Source of the DNA: Flavobacteriaceae bacterium PS02338
GTDB taxonomy: Bacteria; Bacteroidota; Bacteroidia; Sphingobacteriales; Sphingobacteriaceae
DNA: 64,000 nucleotides
Assembly (NCBI GenBank): GCA_029959615.1
Contig: JASCOD010000008.1
Span: forward strand, 1 to 64,000
Reading direction: 5' to 3'
The notes under the pieces are model-generated. The model had not been told where the DNA came from and ran no database searches. It worked only from the letters and a program-made list of their open reading frames with translations. Below are positions 17,162 through 26,064 of the stretch, piece after piece; positions within the stretch are counted from its first letter, which is position 1; every line of letters begins with the position of its first letter. A program made the position numbers and the translations under genes.

Positions 17162-18229
17162 TTAAAATGATATGGCTAAACTGGTGGTGATGCTCGAATT
17201 GTAATCAACCGAACGTGTGCTGCGAGTAAACTGCTCGTCGCCTTGATAAACTTTGCCTTCTAATCTCAAGACGGTATGTGTAAATGGACTGTAGTCTATA
17301 TTTAGGGAGTAACCGTTTACTTTAAAACCTCCAGGATTTATACCATTCACCATCATTGCATCTCTATCTTGATAATATTCGTATCTGCCAGCCAATGCCC
17401 AATTGGGCGAAAAGGCATATCTAGCAATGAACACTGGCGATAGCACTTCTTTTTTAATGCTGCTTCCTTTGGTAACTTGTTGCTTACCGTAATCAAAGCC
17501 AGCGGTAATGCCAAAGCTGTCTGTGAGCTGTAAGATACCGTAGAAGTTATGATAGAAACGTTGCGTACGTACGGCATCTTCGCCCTCATAGCCTAAATAA
17601 TTGCTGTAATTCAAGGCGAATTTATCGTTGGGTTTGTAGGTAAGTTGTAAACCAACAGCAGGTTTAGCGTTCCCATCCAAGCGTTTAATGCGTTGCCAGC
17701 CATTTAAATAAAGCAGGGTAGCTGTCAGTTTTTGGTTATGGGTGGTGTAAGTTAGTTTGGCTCCTGTTTCGAAATAAGGGGTGTTTTCCGAAGAGATATT
17801 TCTGGTCAATACCCAGCAGTCTTTAGCAATAGCACTTTCAAAACCAATGTGCGAACTGAAAATACCAGCATCTAGCCAAAGGTTGGCACTTTTAGTTAAT
17901 TTAACACCTGCATTGGCCTCGAAAGCATTTTTCATCACATCTGATTCTGCGGCATAGTTGGCCGTCATATAGCTACCTAGAGCTAAGGCTAAATTCCCCC
18001 TCACGTGCTCGGTCTGATAGTTTGCTTTGATAAAGGCGAGGTTTACATTCACTTCGTTGTTTCTGTTATGACTGTAGATAAAGCTAGGGCGTGTATTGTC
18101 GCTGGGTTTGTTGAAATCGTAAGTGTAGTAGGTTTCTAAGTAACCTGATATTTTTAGAGGTTGGGCTTCTTGTGCGAAGGTGTGGCAAGTTGCAAGTATT
18201 GCAGTTGCGAATAATGATATTTTTTTCAT
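17162..18229 (-). CDS. Outer-membrane beta-barrel porin of the kdp locus
   Basis: A 355-residue protein with a signal peptide ending TCHTFAQEAQ, followed by many alternating strands (ISGYLETYYTYDFNKPSDN; VNLAFIKANYQTEHVRGNLA) and a terminal strand ending in Phe. It matches the general pattern of the putative beta-barrel porin-2 (OmpL-like) family. Placed between kdpC and kdpD, it may let K+ or another cation through the outer membrane to the Kdp pump. The link to potassium is inferred from location. Confidence 0.8.
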   Translation of the reverse strand: MKKISLFATAILATCHTFAQEAQPLKISGYLETYYTYDFNKPSDNTRPSFIYSHNRNNEVNVNLAFIKANYQTEHVRGNLALALGSYMTANYAAESDVMKNAFEANAGVKLTKSANLWLDAGIFSSHIGFESAIAKDCWVLTRNISSENTPYFETGAKLTYTTHNQKLTATLLYLNGWQRIKRLDGNAKPAVGLQLTYKPNDKFALNYSNYLGYEGEDAVRTQRFYHNFYGILQLTDSFGITAGFDYGKQQVTKGSSIKKEVLSPVFIARYAFSPNWALAGRYEYYQDRDAMMVNGINPGGFKVNGYSLNIDYSPFTHTVLRLEGKVYQGDEQFTRSTRSVDYNSSITTSLAISF

Positions 18230-18260
18230 TATATGTCTATTTAAATGATGTGAACATGTT

Positions 18261-18348
18261 CGTCATTGCGAGGTACGAAGCAATCCTACAACTATAGACA
18301 GTCATTAGGATTACCGCTTTAAGATTGCTTCGTGCCTTGCAATGACGG
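18261..18348. repeat. REP-like inverted repeat between kdpC and the porin gene
   Basis: cgtcattgcgaggtacgaag (then caatc) at 18261 pairs with gattgcttcgtgccttgcaa (then tgacg) at 18323-18347. It would form a stem of about 24 bp with a 35-base loop in the transcript and could act as a partial terminator or RNA-stability element inside the operon. Confidence 0.8.
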
Positions 18349-18362
18349 CGTGAATATTTAGT

Positions 18363-18929
18363 TTATTTACTAATCTTTTCCAACGCAATATTCAATGTCA
18401 ATACATTAATTTTTGAAGGTCCAAACAGACCTAACAGTGGTTTCTCAGTGTTCGTTTCTATCAGTTTTAATACTTTTGATAAAGGAATTTGACGGTATGC
18501 TGCTATACGTTTGGCTTGAATTTGAGCACCAGCCACAGAAATATTTGGGTCTAATCCGCTACCAGATGCCGTAACCAATTCTACTGGGATTTTATTTTTT
18601 TGCAAACCTGGGTGATACTTCAACAAAGTATCAATTCTATGGCTCACTTCTTTAAGGTAATCTGGATTGGTTGGGCCTTTGTTTGAGCCTGCAGAACCTG
18701 CCGCATTGTAAGCTACTGCCGATGGTCTTCCCCAGAAATATTCGGGTTTGGTAAATGATTGACCGATTAATTTGTAACCAACCGTTTTACCTTTTAGGTA
18801 AACTTTTTCACCGCTGCCTTCGCCCTTGCTGAGTTTGGCAGCCAAGCTGATGAATAGGGGATAGAGTACGCATAGTATTACTGTAAATACCAAAGTGAGG
18901 CGTATGGATGGAAGAATATATTTTTTCAT
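18363..18929 (-). CDS. kdpC: Potassium-transporting ATPase subunit C
   Basis: Starting at the ATG at 18929 the protein has 188 residues, the usual KdpC length; the upstream in-frame ATG (18989) would add 20 residues without a hydrophobic signal. One transmembrane helix (LTLVFTVILCVLYPLFI) lies at the N-terminus. Conserved KdpC segments follow: GQSFTKPEYFWGRPSA, then SGSGLDPNISVAGAQIQAKR, and finally LNVLTLNIAL-like residues near the end. KdpC stabilises the KdpA-KdpB complex. Here it is separated from kdpB by 464 bases of repeats, whereas these genes normally touch. Confidence 0.95.
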   Translation of the reverse strand: MKKYILPSIRLTLVFTVILCVLYPLFISLAAKLSKGEGSGEKVYLKGKTVGYKLIGQSFTKPEYFWGRPSAVAYNAAGSAGSNKGPTNPDYLKEVSHRIDTLLKYHPGLQKNKIPVELVTASGSGLDPNISVAGAQIQAKRIAAYRQIPLSKVLKLIETNTEKPLLGLFGPSKINVLTLNIALEKISK

Positions 18930-19076
18930 CTGTTTAATATTTGTTTTTAATTGTAATGAAGCTATCCCGATGCTCGGGGATGGTTTCATTTGTTTTATGT
19001 GTTAGTGTATATCTATTGTTTTTTATGTTTTTAAATGGCTGGTGGGGACACCCGCCAGTAGCAATAATGTTTGTAG

Positions 19077-19360
19077 AGATTTAGGTGGGTGGAAATACCA
19101 ATACGTTATTTAGTAAACTTTGTCATTCAGAGCGCAGCGAAGAATCTATTAAAACGTGCTGAATAGATGTCTCGTAACCTCGACATGACAAGACGCCTTA
19201 ACTAAAACCCTTAACTTATAGCATTCATGGAGACATCTGCCAATAGTAAGTGTTGTTTTCCTCCCCCTACCCCCTCGGAGAGGGGGATATACAAAATGCT
19301 TAAGCGTTAAGTGTCCCCCTTTAATCCCCTCCGATTTTCGGAGGGGATTAAAGGGGGAGG
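19077..19360. repeat. Repeat cluster splitting kdpB and kdpC
   Basis: The 464-base gap holds several palindromes. The strongest is at 19315-19357: two arms of 20 bases, the left one ccccctttaatcccctccga, perfectly complementary around a three-base loop. Near 19121-19190 gtcattcagagcgcagcgaa and a mirrored tcgacatgac form a longer-range pair. No gene is visible in this gap. Confidence 0.85.
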
Positions 19361-19393
19361 AAAGAAATGTGAATGGTTTCAAGATAATTGAGA

Positions 19394-21427
19394 TTAAAAA
19401 AATAAACCAATACACATATCGATAATCTTGATACCAATAAAAGGTGCAATAACACCACCTAAGCCGTAAATGAAAAGATTTCTTCTCAACAATGCACTAG
19501 CCCCAATTGGTTTATAGGCCACGCCTTTCAATGCTAAAGGAATCAGCATGGGAATAATAATGGCATTAAAAATTACTGCCGAAAGAATGGCACTCTCTGG
19601 ACTTTTTAGACCCATAATATTTAAACCCTGCAAAGCTGGAATTGCGGCAATAAACAAGGCGGGAACAATGGCAAAGTACTTCGCTACGTCGTTAGCGATA
19701 GAGAAGGTGGTTAACGTTCCTCTGGTGATGAGCAGCTGTTTACCTATTTCTACAATTTCGATGAGTTTGGTAGGATCGTTGTCCAAATCAACCATGTTAC
19801 CTGCTTCTTTTGCAGCCTGTGTACCGCTGTTCATGGCCACCCCCACATCGGCTTGGGCTAGGGCAGGAGCATCATTAGTTCCATCGCCCATCATGGCTAC
19901 CAATTTGCCTGTTTGTTGCTCAGCTTTAATGTAGTTCATCTTGTCTTCTGGCTTGGCTTCGGCAATAAAATCATCTACACCTGCTTTTTCGGCAATGTAT
20001 TTCGCGGTTAGCGGATTATCGCCAGTAACCATCACCGTTTTTACGCCCATTTTTCTCAAACGTTCAAAGCGTTCGCTAATGCCTGGTTTGATAATGTCCT
20101 GTAATTCAATGACGCCAAGGGGCTGATGATTTTTATTGACCACTAAAGGAGTCCCGCCGTTTTCAGCAATCTTTTTAACCTGCACAATTAAGGCAGGCGA
20201 CATTTCGTATCCATTCTTTTGCGCAAAGAGTTTCATAGCATCAAAAGAACCTTTTCTAATACACAATCCATCACTGGTATCTACGCCGCTAGCACGTGTT
20301 TCTGCTGTAAAATCGATGAATTTAGCATCTTCAGGTTTGGCAATGATGAGATCAGGATATTTTTGATTGGCCAGTTCAATGATCGATTTTCCTTCCGGGG
20401 TTTGATCTGCAAGCGAAGCCAAATAAGCTAGTTTCACAAATGCCAATTCATCTATGTTAGCTTCTGGATAAAAGGCGGTTGCTTTTCTATTTCCAATGGT
20501 GATGGTACCTGTTTTATCCAATAAAAGCACATCGATATCTCCCGCAGTTTCTACCGCTTTACCAGATTTGGTAATTACGTTGGCTCGTAAAGCCCTGTCC
20601 ATTCCAGCAATGCCGATAGCCGAAAGCAAACCACCAATGGTAGTTGGTATCAGGCAAACGAACAAGGCAATTAAAGCAGCAATAGTGATAGGCGTTTGTG
20701 CATAGTTGGCGAAAGGTTTCAGGGTCACACAAACAATGATGAAAATCAAGGTGAAACTGGCCAATAAGATGGTCAGGGCAATCTCGTTAGGTGTTTTCTG
20801 TCTAGAAGTGCCTTCTACTAAGGCAATCATCTTGTCTAAAAAGCTTTCTCCTGGCTGACTGGTCACTTTAACTTTAATCTCGTCAGAAAGTACTTTTGTA
20901 CCTCCGGTTACCGAAGATTTATCGCCGCCAGCTTCCCTAATGACTGGCGCAGATTCGCCTGTAATGGCACTTTCATCAATGGTAGCAATACCTTCAATAA
21001 TTTCTCCATCGGTTGGAATTAGCTCTCCCGCTTTGCAGATAAAAACATCATCTTTTTGCAATTCATTACTAGAGATCATTTGAATACTACCGTCACTCAA
21101 TAGCAATTGGGCAGGGGTTTCTTCTCTCGTTTTACGCAAGCTATCGGCCTGTGCTTTTCCTCTAGCTTCGGCAATGGCTTCGGCAAAATTGGCAAATAAC
21201 AACGTAGCTAAAAGTATTAAGAAGACGCTGAAATTATAAGCAAAACTGCCCTCAGAGGTATTGGTGAGACTATAGATACTTACCGCTGCCATAATGATGG
21301 TACCAATTTCTACGGTAAACATGACTGGGTTTTTAATCAGCTGTAAAGGATGAAGTTTAATGAAGGATTGTTTAATGGCTACATTGATTAGCGCCGAGCT
21401 AAACAATCGTGAAGATGGACGTTCCAT
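19394..21427 (-). CDS. kdpB: Potassium-transporting P-type ATPase subunit B
   Basis: A 677-residue P-type ATPase that hydrolyses ATP to drive K+ uptake through KdpA. Visible features: TGES of the actuator domain at 156-159, the K+-pump motif VCLIPTTIGGLLSAIGIAGM near 257-276, the phosphorylation site DKTGTIT with Asp304, the KGSFDA nucleotide-binding segment, and MMGDGTNDAPAL in the hinge. The length is standard. It starts five bases after kdpA ends. Confidence 0.97.
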   Translation of the reverse strand: MERPSSRLFSSALINVAIKQSFIKLHPLQLIKNPVMFTVEIGTIIMAAVSIYSLTNTSEGSFAYNFSVFLILLATLLFANFAEAIAEARGKAQADSLRKTREETPAQLLLSDGSIQMISSNELQKDDVFICKAGELIPTDGEIIEGIATIDESAITGESAPVIREAGGDKSSVTGGTKVLSDEIKVKVTSQPGESFLDKMIALVEGTSRQKTPNEIALTILLASFTLIFIIVCVTLKPFANYAQTPITIAALIALFVCLIPTTIGGLLSAIGIAGMDRALRANVITKSGKAVETAGDIDVLLLDKTGTITIGNRKATAFYPEANIDELAFVKLAYLASLADQTPEGKSIIELANQKYPDLIIAKPEDAKFIDFTAETRASGVDTSDGLCIRKGSFDAMKLFAQKNGYEMSPALIVQVKKIAENGGTPLVVNKNHQPLGVIELQDIIKPGISERFERLRKMGVKTVMVTGDNPLTAKYIAEKAGVDDFIAEAKPEDKMNYIKAEQQTGKLVAMMGDGTNDAPALAQADVGVAMNSGTQAAKEAGNMVDLDNDPTKLIEIVEIGKQLLITRGTLTTFSIANDVAKYFAIVPALFIAAIPALQGLNIMGLKSPESAILSAVIFNAIIIPMLIPLALKGVAYKPIGASALLRRNLFIYGLGGVIAPFIGIKIIDMCIGLFF

Positions 21428-21432
21428 ATCTT

Positions 21433-23151
21433 TTATTTAATCATGGTGAAATATTCTGCAATTGGCCCCAATGCCAAAGCAGGGAAGTAAGACAGTGCAT
21501 TGAGCACTAGAATAATGGCTAAAGTCATCAAGGCAAAAGTTTTGGTATCTATTTTAAGCGTACCTGCACTTTCTGGAATGTATTTTTTCTTCGCTAATAA
21601 ACCCGCAATAGCCAATGGGCCAATAATAGGGATGAAACGACCGAACAACAAGATCACTCCTGTCATTACATTCCAAAAGGTATTATTGTCGCCCAAGCCT
21701 TCAAAACCAGAACCGTTGTTGGCATTAGAAGAAGTTACTTCGTAAAGCATTTCAGAAAAGCCGTGGAAACTTGGGTTGTTGAGCCAAGCGGAAGGAGCGG
21801 TATCCCATTGTGCTTGTCCGTGCTGGGTAAAAGTGTAGCTAGCCAAAGCTGTACCGCACATGATCAAAAACGGACTAATCAGGGTAACCAAAGCTGCTAT
21901 TTTAACTTCTCTGGCTTCCAATTTATGGCCTAAAAATTCGGGCGTTCTACCTACCATCAGCCCTGCGATGAATACCGCAATAATGAGGTAAACAAAATAG
22001 TTAAGCAAGCCAACACCGCAACCGCCATAAAACGCATTGATCATCATGGCTAATAGCTGGTATAAACCTGTCAATGGCATTGTGCTATCGTGCATGCCGT
22101 TTACCGAACCTGTGCTTACCACCGTGGTAATGGTACTCCAATAAGCGGTTGCTGTAGGGCCAAACCTTACTTCTTTGCCTTCCATAGCACCGGTAGGTTG
22201 TGCAATGCCCATTTCGGCTATTTTTGCATTACCACCCAATTCACTTTGTAAAGTAGGGAGTAGCAGCAGTAAAAACCCAATGGTCATTACACCGAAGATG
22301 GTCCAAGATAATTTCCTTCTGCCAATAAAAATACCAAAGGCGATAATCATGGCAATAGGAATAATCATTTGGGAGATAGCCTCTACCATATTGGTTAAGT
22401 AGTTGGGGTTTTCTAACGGATGGGCCGAGTTCGCACCAAACCAGCCACCTCCGTTAGTACCCAAATGTTTAATGGCAACCATAGCTGCGGCAGGACCTCT
22501 ACTTACGGAGATACTGTCGCCTTGTAAAGAAGTGATTTGATCTTTTCCGTCGTAAGAGGCAGGTACACCGTTAAACGCTAATATAATAGCGATTATAACC
22601 GATAAAGGAAGTAAAACTCTAGTGATGGAAAGTGTAAAGTGCTGCCAGAAGTTACCTAGTTTCACTGCTGTTTTTTCCTTAAAAGCTTTAAAGAAAGCAA
22701 AGGCAATGGCCATACCTGTGGCTGCCGATACAAATTGTAAGAACATCACAATAAATTGCTGTACCAGATAGCTCACACCACTTTCGCCACTGTAATGTTG
22801 CAAGTTGCAATTCACCACAAAGCTGATGATGGTGTTGAAGGCTAAATGTGGAGACATGCCTGGGTTGCCATCTGGATTGAGCGGCAATTTGTCTTGGTAG
22901 AGTAGTACAAAAAAGCCGTAAGCCAGCCAGAGCGCATTAATGGTGAGCATGGCTTTAAGATGCTGCTTCCAATCCATTTGTTCATTGGGATTAATGCCCG
23001 CTATTTTGTAAATGAATTTCTCTAATGGAGCAAAGATGTTTGTCCAAACACGTTGACCTGCAAATACCTTGGCTAGATAGCTCCCCAAAGGGATGGCAAT
23101 GATTAGGGTGAGTGCAAACGTGGCGACGATGCCTAAAATTTCGGTCTGCAT
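21433..23151 (-). CDS. kdpA: Potassium-transporting ATPase subunit A
   Basis: A 572-residue channel-like subunit of the high-affinity K+ pump in the inner membrane. It has about ten transmembrane helices and the selectivity-filter loops: NCNLQHYSGESG, TNGGGWFGANSAHPLENPN, a GMHDSTMPLTG loop and NNGSGFEGL. These are the four pore loops expected of the SKT superfamily. It follows kdpF by three bases and precedes kdpB by five bases. Confidence 0.97.
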   Translation of the reverse strand: MQTEILGIVATFALTLIIAIPLGSYLAKVFAGQRVWTNIFAPLEKFIYKIAGINPNEQMDWKQHLKAMLTINALWLAYGFFVLLYQDKLPLNPDGNPGMSPHLAFNTIISFVVNCNLQHYSGESGVSYLVQQFIVMFLQFVSAATGMAIAFAFFKAFKEKTAVKLGNFWQHFTLSITRVLLPLSVIIAIILAFNGVPASYDGKDQITSLQGDSISVSRGPAAAMVAIKHLGTNGGGWFGANSAHPLENPNYLTNMVEAISQMIIPIAMIIAFGIFIGRRKLSWTIFGVMTIGFLLLLLPTLQSELGGNAKIAEMGIAQPTGAMEGKEVRFGPTATAYWSTITTVVSTGSVNGMHDSTMPLTGLYQLLAMMINAFYGGCGVGLLNYFVYLIIAVFIAGLMVGRTPEFLGHKLEAREVKIAALVTLISPFLIMCGTALASYTFTQHGQAQWDTAPSAWLNNPSFHGFSEMLYEVTSSNANNGSGFEGLGDNNTFWNVMTGVILLFGRFIPIIGPLAIAGLLAKKKYIPESAGTLKIDTKTFALMTLAIILVLNALSYFPALALGPIAEYFTMIK

Positions 23152-23154
23152 AAT

Positions 23155-23232
23155 TTAGAATTTTTCGGGGTGGAGCAGCACATATAGCATGTATAAGAAA
23201 ACTGCAATTGAAATGATGAATAGAATTAACAT
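23155..23232 (-). CDS. kdpF: Potassium-transporting ATPase subunit F
   Basis: A 25-residue single-helix membrane peptide beginning MLILFIISIAVFLYM and ending LLHPEKF. The terminal P-E-K-F is the usual KdpF signature, and the length and position (stop codon three bases before kdpA) agree. It stabilises the KdpABC complex in other bacteria. It is too short for most gene callers. Confidence 0.9.
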   Translation of the reverse strand: MLILFIISIAVFLYMLYVLLHPEKF

Positions 23233-23235
23233 AGC

Positions 23236-23319
23236 TTAGATTTTTTCGAACCAGTCGATGGATTTGAAGATGAGCCAAATGCTGACCAGCAGGGCTAAGA
23301 AAAGGAGTAGTGTAATCAT
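23236..23319 (-). CDS. Predicted 27-residue membrane miniprotein of the kdp operon
   Basis: Starts at ATG 23319 and reads MITLLLFLALLVSIWLIF then KSIDWFEKI before TAA, three bases ahead of kdpF. One hydrophobic helix is followed by a short amphipathic charged tail, an architecture much like KdpF but with a different end. Its ATG shares a base with the stop codon of the 41-codon frame upstream (TAATG), a sign of translational coupling. Probably a small accessory subunit of the pump or a regulator; that role is inferred. Confidence 0.65.
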   Translation of the reverse strand: MITLLLFLALLVSIWLIFKSIDWFEKI

Positions 23320-23444
23320 TATTTTATCTTTTTGAAATGCCTATTTGCCATTGCAATGCCAAAGCCAATAATGATACTGTAAGTTGTTGTTAAATAGGTT
23401 TTTATTCTGTTTTGTAAATTTAGAGTATAAAAAAAGCCTTTCAT
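23319..23444 (-). CDS. Predicted 41-residue membrane miniprotein at the head of the kdp operon
   Basis: Starts at ATG 23444 and reads MKGFFYTLNLQNRIKTY, then a hydrophobic segment TTTYSIIIGFGIAMA, then the basic end NRHFKKIK. The frame is also open upstream, but the longer version has no hydrophobic or conserved look. The TAA overlaps the ATG of the next miniprotein. It would be the first gene of the kdp transcript. The hydrophobic core and coupling support a real gene; the function is unknown. Confidence 0.5.
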   Translation of the reverse strand: MKGFFYTLNLQNRIKTYLTTTYSIIIGFGIAMANRHFKKIK

Positions 23445-24020
23445 TTTGAGAAGCTGTTTTATCATTTTGAGAAGATTTAGGTTGAAACTATGTTGGTTGG
23501 GATTGGCAATTTCGACTAATGGCATATTTGAATGGATTGCCACGTAGTTACGCTTCTCGCAATGACGAGAATAGGAGCGTCATTGCGAACTGAAGCCAGG
23601 GCTGAGAGATTAGAGTGAAGCAATCTTTCTTAAACTTGATATGTTGGTCGAGATTTTTAGTTTGAGTCCGGGCGTCATGCTGAATTTATTTACCTTCGGT
23701 GAGTTCGCTAAGCTCGGTTTATTGCGTAGCTTTTCGCTTCTCCATGTTGTCCTGATCGGGATTGTAAACTAGGAGGGTTTGAAACAAATAGTGCTCGTTG
23801 GCGAGGGCGCCAACGCGGGCAGTTCGGTTGAAACTATGTTGGTTGGGATTTGTAATCCCAGACCATGGACGTGTGGATTTTAAATCCACAGATGGTTAAA
23901 TCGGGATTGTAAATCCCGACTAGCGAAGGGCGCCAACGTGGGGAGCTCATTTGTTGGCGTCCCCGCCAACAAGTAATAGATTTCAACTACTCTTAATTGC
24001 AAATCCCGACTAGCGGAAGG
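23445..24020. repeat. Palindrome island upstream of the kdp operon
   Basis: At least five short perfect palindromes lie here: gttggcgagggcgccaac (23797-23814), tgggatttgtaatccca (23844-23860), tgtggattttaaatccaca (23872-23890), cgggattgtaaatcccg (23902-23918) and gttggcgtccccgccaac (23953-23970). The 24-base string ggttgaaactatgttggttg (then ggatt) occurs twice, at 23480 and 23826. A gtcattgcgag-type repeat lies near 23560-23590. No gene is seen beyond the miniprotein. Confidence 0.8.
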
Positions 24021-24087
24021 TTTATCTATCAAGAATGATAGATAAGCTTGCTTCAGCAGTATTTAGAATTTTGTATCTTCGAAACGT

Positions 24088-24672
24088 ATGAAAAGATTTG
24101 CTCCGTACTTATTGTATCTAACATTTCCTATGTTTTTTGTCTCTTGTAAAAAGCAAGAGGTGGAAGTTCCCGCAAAGCAAACTTATATTCAATATTTCAA
24201 TGCGAATATTGCTGGCCAGGATTTAAATATCAAAAATTCTATCGATGAAAATAGAAATATATTTAGAGGGCAGTTAACTGGAATTGGTTATGGAGATGGA
24301 ACGCAAAAGGAGATGTATACCGTAAATGTAGTTGTGCCGAAAGTACTCTTGAATACATCAATTGATACGAAGCTCCAATTTCAGCTTTTTGATATCAAAA
24401 AGGAAGAATACCAGTTGTCGAATAGTGAGCACTATAAAAAAGACTTCGCAAGTTATGTCTATTTGGTTACTGATTTAGGTATGACCAATTCAAAACTATA
24501 TACTACTAACGAAAGCAAACCTCCTTTTAAAATCACAATTACCAGGTATGAAAAGGTAAAGGATAGTGCGCTTCCATTTGTTGGAGGCACATTAAATGGA
24601 GTTTTATATAATGTTAAAGATTTGCAAGACTCCATCCAAATTAAAGATGGTGCTTTTGATGTTAGATTTTAG
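24088..24672 (+). CDS. Hypothetical lipoprotein
   Basis: A 194-residue protein with a lipoprotein signal: LLYLTFPMFFVSCKKQEVEV, the Cys at residue 20. The mature part is predicted beta-rich. Family not recognised. Its stop codon overlaps the end of the convergent response-regulator gene by four bases. On the plus strand TATCTTCG at 24074-24081 resembles the Bacteroidota -7 element TAnnTTTG and would give a very short leader. It is a single gene on the opposite strand to its neighbours. Confidence 0.65.
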   Translation: MKRFAPYLLYLTFPMFFVSCKKQEVEVPAKQTYIQYFNANIAGQDLNIKNSIDENRNIFRGQLTGIGYGDGTQKEMYTVNVVVPKVLLNTSIDTKLQFQLFDIKKEEYQLSNSEHYKKDFASYVYLVTDLGMTNSKLYTTNESKPPFKITITRYEKVKDSALPFVGGTLNGVLYNVKDLQDSIQIKDGAFDVRF

Positions 24673-26000
24673 AACTTCGAAATCTGGTACTGTTCCATCT
24701 TTCGGTAAAGCGTAGCTAATCCAATACCTAATAATCTGGCGGTTTCTGTCTTGTTGCCAGCGGTATAAGCCAGTACTTTCTTGATATGCTTTTCTTCTAT
24801 ACTCGCCATGTCCATCGCATTGGTGCTAGTCTCTTGTAAATTGAAATTTGTAGGAAGTAAGTCGGCTGTTAGCGTGTCTTTGTCGTTTAAGATGATCGCT
24901 CGTTCTATGGTGTTTTTCAGTTCCCTGATATTTCCTTTCCACGGATGTGTTAGAAGTAGGTTTTTAAAGTCATTGCTCATGGCTACTTTGGCATTTGCAA
25001 AGCGATCTATGAAGTATCCTGCTAAAGAAATTACATCTTGTCCTCTATCTCTCAGTGCTGGAAGATGTAGTGTGAAAACAGACAGACGGTAAAAAAGATC
25101 TTCCCTGAAATTGCCTTTTTCTACCTCTGTTGGTAGCTCTTTATGGGTAGCAGCAATAATTCTTACGCTTACTTTTTTTGGCTGTAAATCACCGAGTTTA
25201 ATGAAAGTGCCGTCTTCTAAAACCCTTAATATTTTAGCCTGCATATGTAAAGGCATATCACCAATTTCATCAAGAAATAAAGTGCCGCCATCCGCCTGTT
25301 CTAGTAGGCCTTTCTTGTCTTGCAATGCTCCGGTAAATGCTCCTTTTTTATAACCAAAAAGCTCGCTTTCTAAAAGTTCAGCGCTAATGGCACTACAATT
25401 AATGGCTAATAAGCCGTTTTTAGCATGTTGACTAGCTTGGTGAATGGCATTGGCGAAAACTTCTTTTCCGGTACCTGTTTCGCCTAGTAATAAGACATTG
25501 GCTTCGGTAGGTGCTACCTTTTTTGCCATAGCGATGACGTTATTGATGGCTTCCGAATTACCTATAATGCTTTCAAAACCTTTGTCTTCGGCTTTTTGAT
25601 GAACAAATGAAGCGGTTGCCTTATCAGCAGCTTCAAAAGCTTTGGCAACCAGCGGAATAATTTTGTCGTTATCATCGCCTTTGGTGATGTAATCGTAGGC
25701 ACCATTTTTCATGGCAGTTACACTGTCGGCAATGGTGCCGTAGGCGGTAAGGTTAATCACTTGTACTGCTGGTTTTTGTTGCTTGATCAGTGCCACCAGA
25801 TCGATCCCGTTGTAGTCTGGTAGTTTAACATCACATAACACCACGCCAATATCTTTCGCTTTTAAAATAGCCAGACCTTCTGTCCCAGTATAGGCTTTAT
25901 GAACCTGATATCCTTCTAATTCAAGAATACGAGCTAGCAAATCACATAGCTTTTTTTCGTCATCTATAATAAGTAAGGACTTTTGATTCATTGGTATCAT
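24669..26000 (-). CDS. Sigma-54-dependent response regulator (NtrC family)
   Basis: A 443-residue protein with three domains. The receiver domain (residues 8-125) carries Asp57 in VVLCDVKLP. The AAA+ domain (about 145-380) has Walker A GETGTGKE at 173-180, GAFTGA at 220-225 (the sigma-54 contact loop) and Walker B LFLDEIGD at 241-248. A Fis-type helix-turn-helix ends the protein (NKTETARLLGIGLATLYRKM). It activates sigma-54 promoters when phosphorylated. It lies upstream of the kdp operon, and no other response regulator is in this locus, so it is the best candidate to replace KdpE. I found no clear -24/-12 promoter ahead of kdp by eye. Confidence 0.9.
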   Translation of the reverse strand: MIPMNQKSLLIIDDEKKLCDLLARILELEGYQVHKAYTGTEGLAILKAKDIGVVLCDVKLPDYNGIDLVALIKQQKPAVQVINLTAYGTIADSVTAMKNGAYDYITKGDDNDKIIPLVAKAFEAADKATASFVHQKAEDKGFESIIGNSEAINNVIAMAKKVAPTEANVLLLGETGTGKEVFANAIHQASQHAKNGLLAINCSAISAELLESELFGYKKGAFTGALQDKKGLLEQADGGTLFLDEIGDMPLHMQAKILRVLEDGTFIKLGDLQPKKVSVRIIAATHKELPTEVEKGNFREDLFYRLSVFTLHLPALRDRGQDVISLAGYFIDRFANAKVAMSNDFKNLLLTHPWKGNIRELKNTIERAIILNDKDTLTADLLPTNFNLQETSTNAMDMASIEEKHIKKVLAYTAGNKTETARLLGIGLATLYRKMEQYQISKF

Positions 26001-26064
26001 TAGTTAGTTGAAACTATGCACTTTCAGTACAAGGCTTTCGGTTGCTATAAATTTTAAACATTGT

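Noticed and set aside
23319..23543. 74-codon version of the first kdp miniprotein
   Set aside because: The extra upstream part (MAIHSNMPLVEIANPNQHSF) falls in repeat sequence and lacks protein-like character. The internal ATG at 23444 is the better start.
23320..24080. Sigma-54 promoter (-24/-12) for the kdp operon
   Set aside because: I scanned the minus strand for GGCAC-N5-TTGC by eye and found no convincing match at the right spacing.
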